A stretch of DNA of 64,000 nt from Coccinella septempunctata (taxonomy: Eukaryota; Arthropoda; Insecta; Coleoptera; Coccinellidae): contig NC_058191.1 of assembly GCF_907165205.1 (NCBI RefSeq), positions 43,742,943 to 43,806,942 on the forward strand, written 5' to 3'. Position 1 is the first letter of the stretch; each line of letters begins with the position of its first letter. The notes below the pieces were generated by a model that had not been told where the DNA came from, did no database searches, and was given only the letters and a program-made list of their open reading frames with translations. This document shows, piece by piece, positions 63,507 to 64,000 of this stretch. The translations under genes and the position numbers were made by a program.

Positions 63507-63709
63507 TTAACGGATGAGTTTGATACCTTCGGCTTCTAATTGATCCTTATATTTCTTTCTGTAGATGCCTTCGGGGTCGAATTTAGCCTCCACCTTCTTG
63601 TACATATCCGGCTTGTTTTCAAGCATAAACGTCAACACCCTTTTGCTCAACATCTTCTGCTTGTCGCTGCATTTCAAACATCCGTTCATGAGGGCATCTG
63701 GCGCGTTTT
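63507..63709 (-). CDS. Chemosensory protein (CSP/OS-D family), terminal exon
   Basis: The exon reads on the minus strand from 63709 to the TAA at 63507-63509. The acceptor is a T-run ending in CAG, directly upstream. It contributes two bases of a split codon and then 66 codons: NAPDALMNGCLKCSDKQK, followed by an amphipathic C-terminal half ending KDQLEAEGIKLIR. The Cys-x-x-Cys pair (GCLKC) is the third and fourth of the four cysteines that form two disulphides in CSPs, and the FDPEGIYRKKY segment matches the family's C-terminal helix. Entry in phase 1 fits the single conserved CSP intron. CSPs are small secreted helical carriers of hydrophobic ligands in sensillar lymph and other tissues. The exon with the signal peptide and first two cysteines is not visible up to 64000, so the intron runs past the edge. 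Strand and family are secure. Confidence 0.88.
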
Positions 63710-64000
63710 CTGAAAAAAAATTATACCTATTAGTCGAAATGGCCTACACTCATTTATTCATTTTGTGATATTTCTAAAATCAATATGAAGTGATAACAAT
63801 CAACTAAAGTAGAAAAAGGGTGAAAACGTGAACATATTATATCTTATAGGGAAATTTCCAAGAATAATAATTTCATTTTAAGGCGTTAAAATATCACAAC
63901 GGGAAAAATCTTTTAATCAACTGTTGTTCCTGTGTTCACTATTGGGGAGAGCGATCGCCTATCGAACCCTCAACCTGAATCCCTAGCCATTTTCTTTCGG
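63710..64000 (-). other. CSP gene intron (partial)
   Basis: AT-rich sequence upstream of the CSP acceptor on the minus strand. I searched it for a donor preceded by a signal peptide and the first CSP cysteine pair and saw none. The intron therefore continues beyond the window. Confidence 0.6.

Noticed and set aside
1..64000. tRNA genes, rRNA, CRISPR arrays, bacterial-type operons or riboswitches
   Set aside because: I looked for tRNA B-box motifs, regularly spaced direct repeats and gene clusters with Shine-Dalgarno spacing and found none that held up.

Overview
This window is AT-rich, intron-dominated animal DNA and almost certainly insect. The strongest evidence is a minus-strand terminal exon of a chemosensory protein (CSP/OS-D family, arthropod-restricted) at 63507-63709. 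Relics of mariner, Tc1, IS630-like, piggyBac and LINE elements fit this. A beetle is possible, but the sequence alone does not fix the order. Most of the window has no gene. I see no prokaryotic operons, tRNA, rRNA or CRISPR array.

The main gene signal is a chain of four plus-strand exons: 37706-37906, 52148-52360, 52767-52964 and 55902-56057. Each has a clear acceptor and a GT donor, each length is a multiple of three, and every junction is phase 1, so they join into one frame of about 253 codons. The product is disordered, with a basic/serine start ending in GYSSSDEE, a proline-rich block, a basic patch and a PPEIPPR motif. I read it as the cytoplasmic N-terminus of a teneurin (Ten-a/Ten-m type), moderately confident. 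The transmembrane and EGF/NHL/YD exons would lie beyond the right edge. If so, the CSP gene is nested on the opposite strand in a teneurin intron or lies between its exons.

Region by region: 1-37.7 kb is gene-poor. It holds a mariner relic (3245-4263), a Tc1 C-terminal relic (7927-8136), a 14-bp minisatellite (9742-9825), a second mariner of the same family with an internal inversion (16060-17257), two fold-back hairpins (24422-24483, 26753-26817) and a LINE reverse-transcriptase fragment (36433-36735) just upstream of the first exon. The 14-kb intron 37907-52147 holds a decayed piggyBac element (38153-39567) with intact TTAA flanks and a 261-bp MITE inside it. It also holds a frameshifted coding-like segment of unknown family (39792-40046), an IS630-like transposase fragment (40657-40905), a tandem repeat (44497-44705), a small MITE (45768-45936) and a GC-richer coding-like island on the minus strand (46052-46475). 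From 56058 to 63.4 kb I see nothing I can name.

I found no convincing new defence, biosynthetic or regulatory system. The most useful leads are the modular exon chain, the opposite-strand CSP gene, the nested piggyBac/MITE, the rearranged mariner and the two unassigned coding-like islands.
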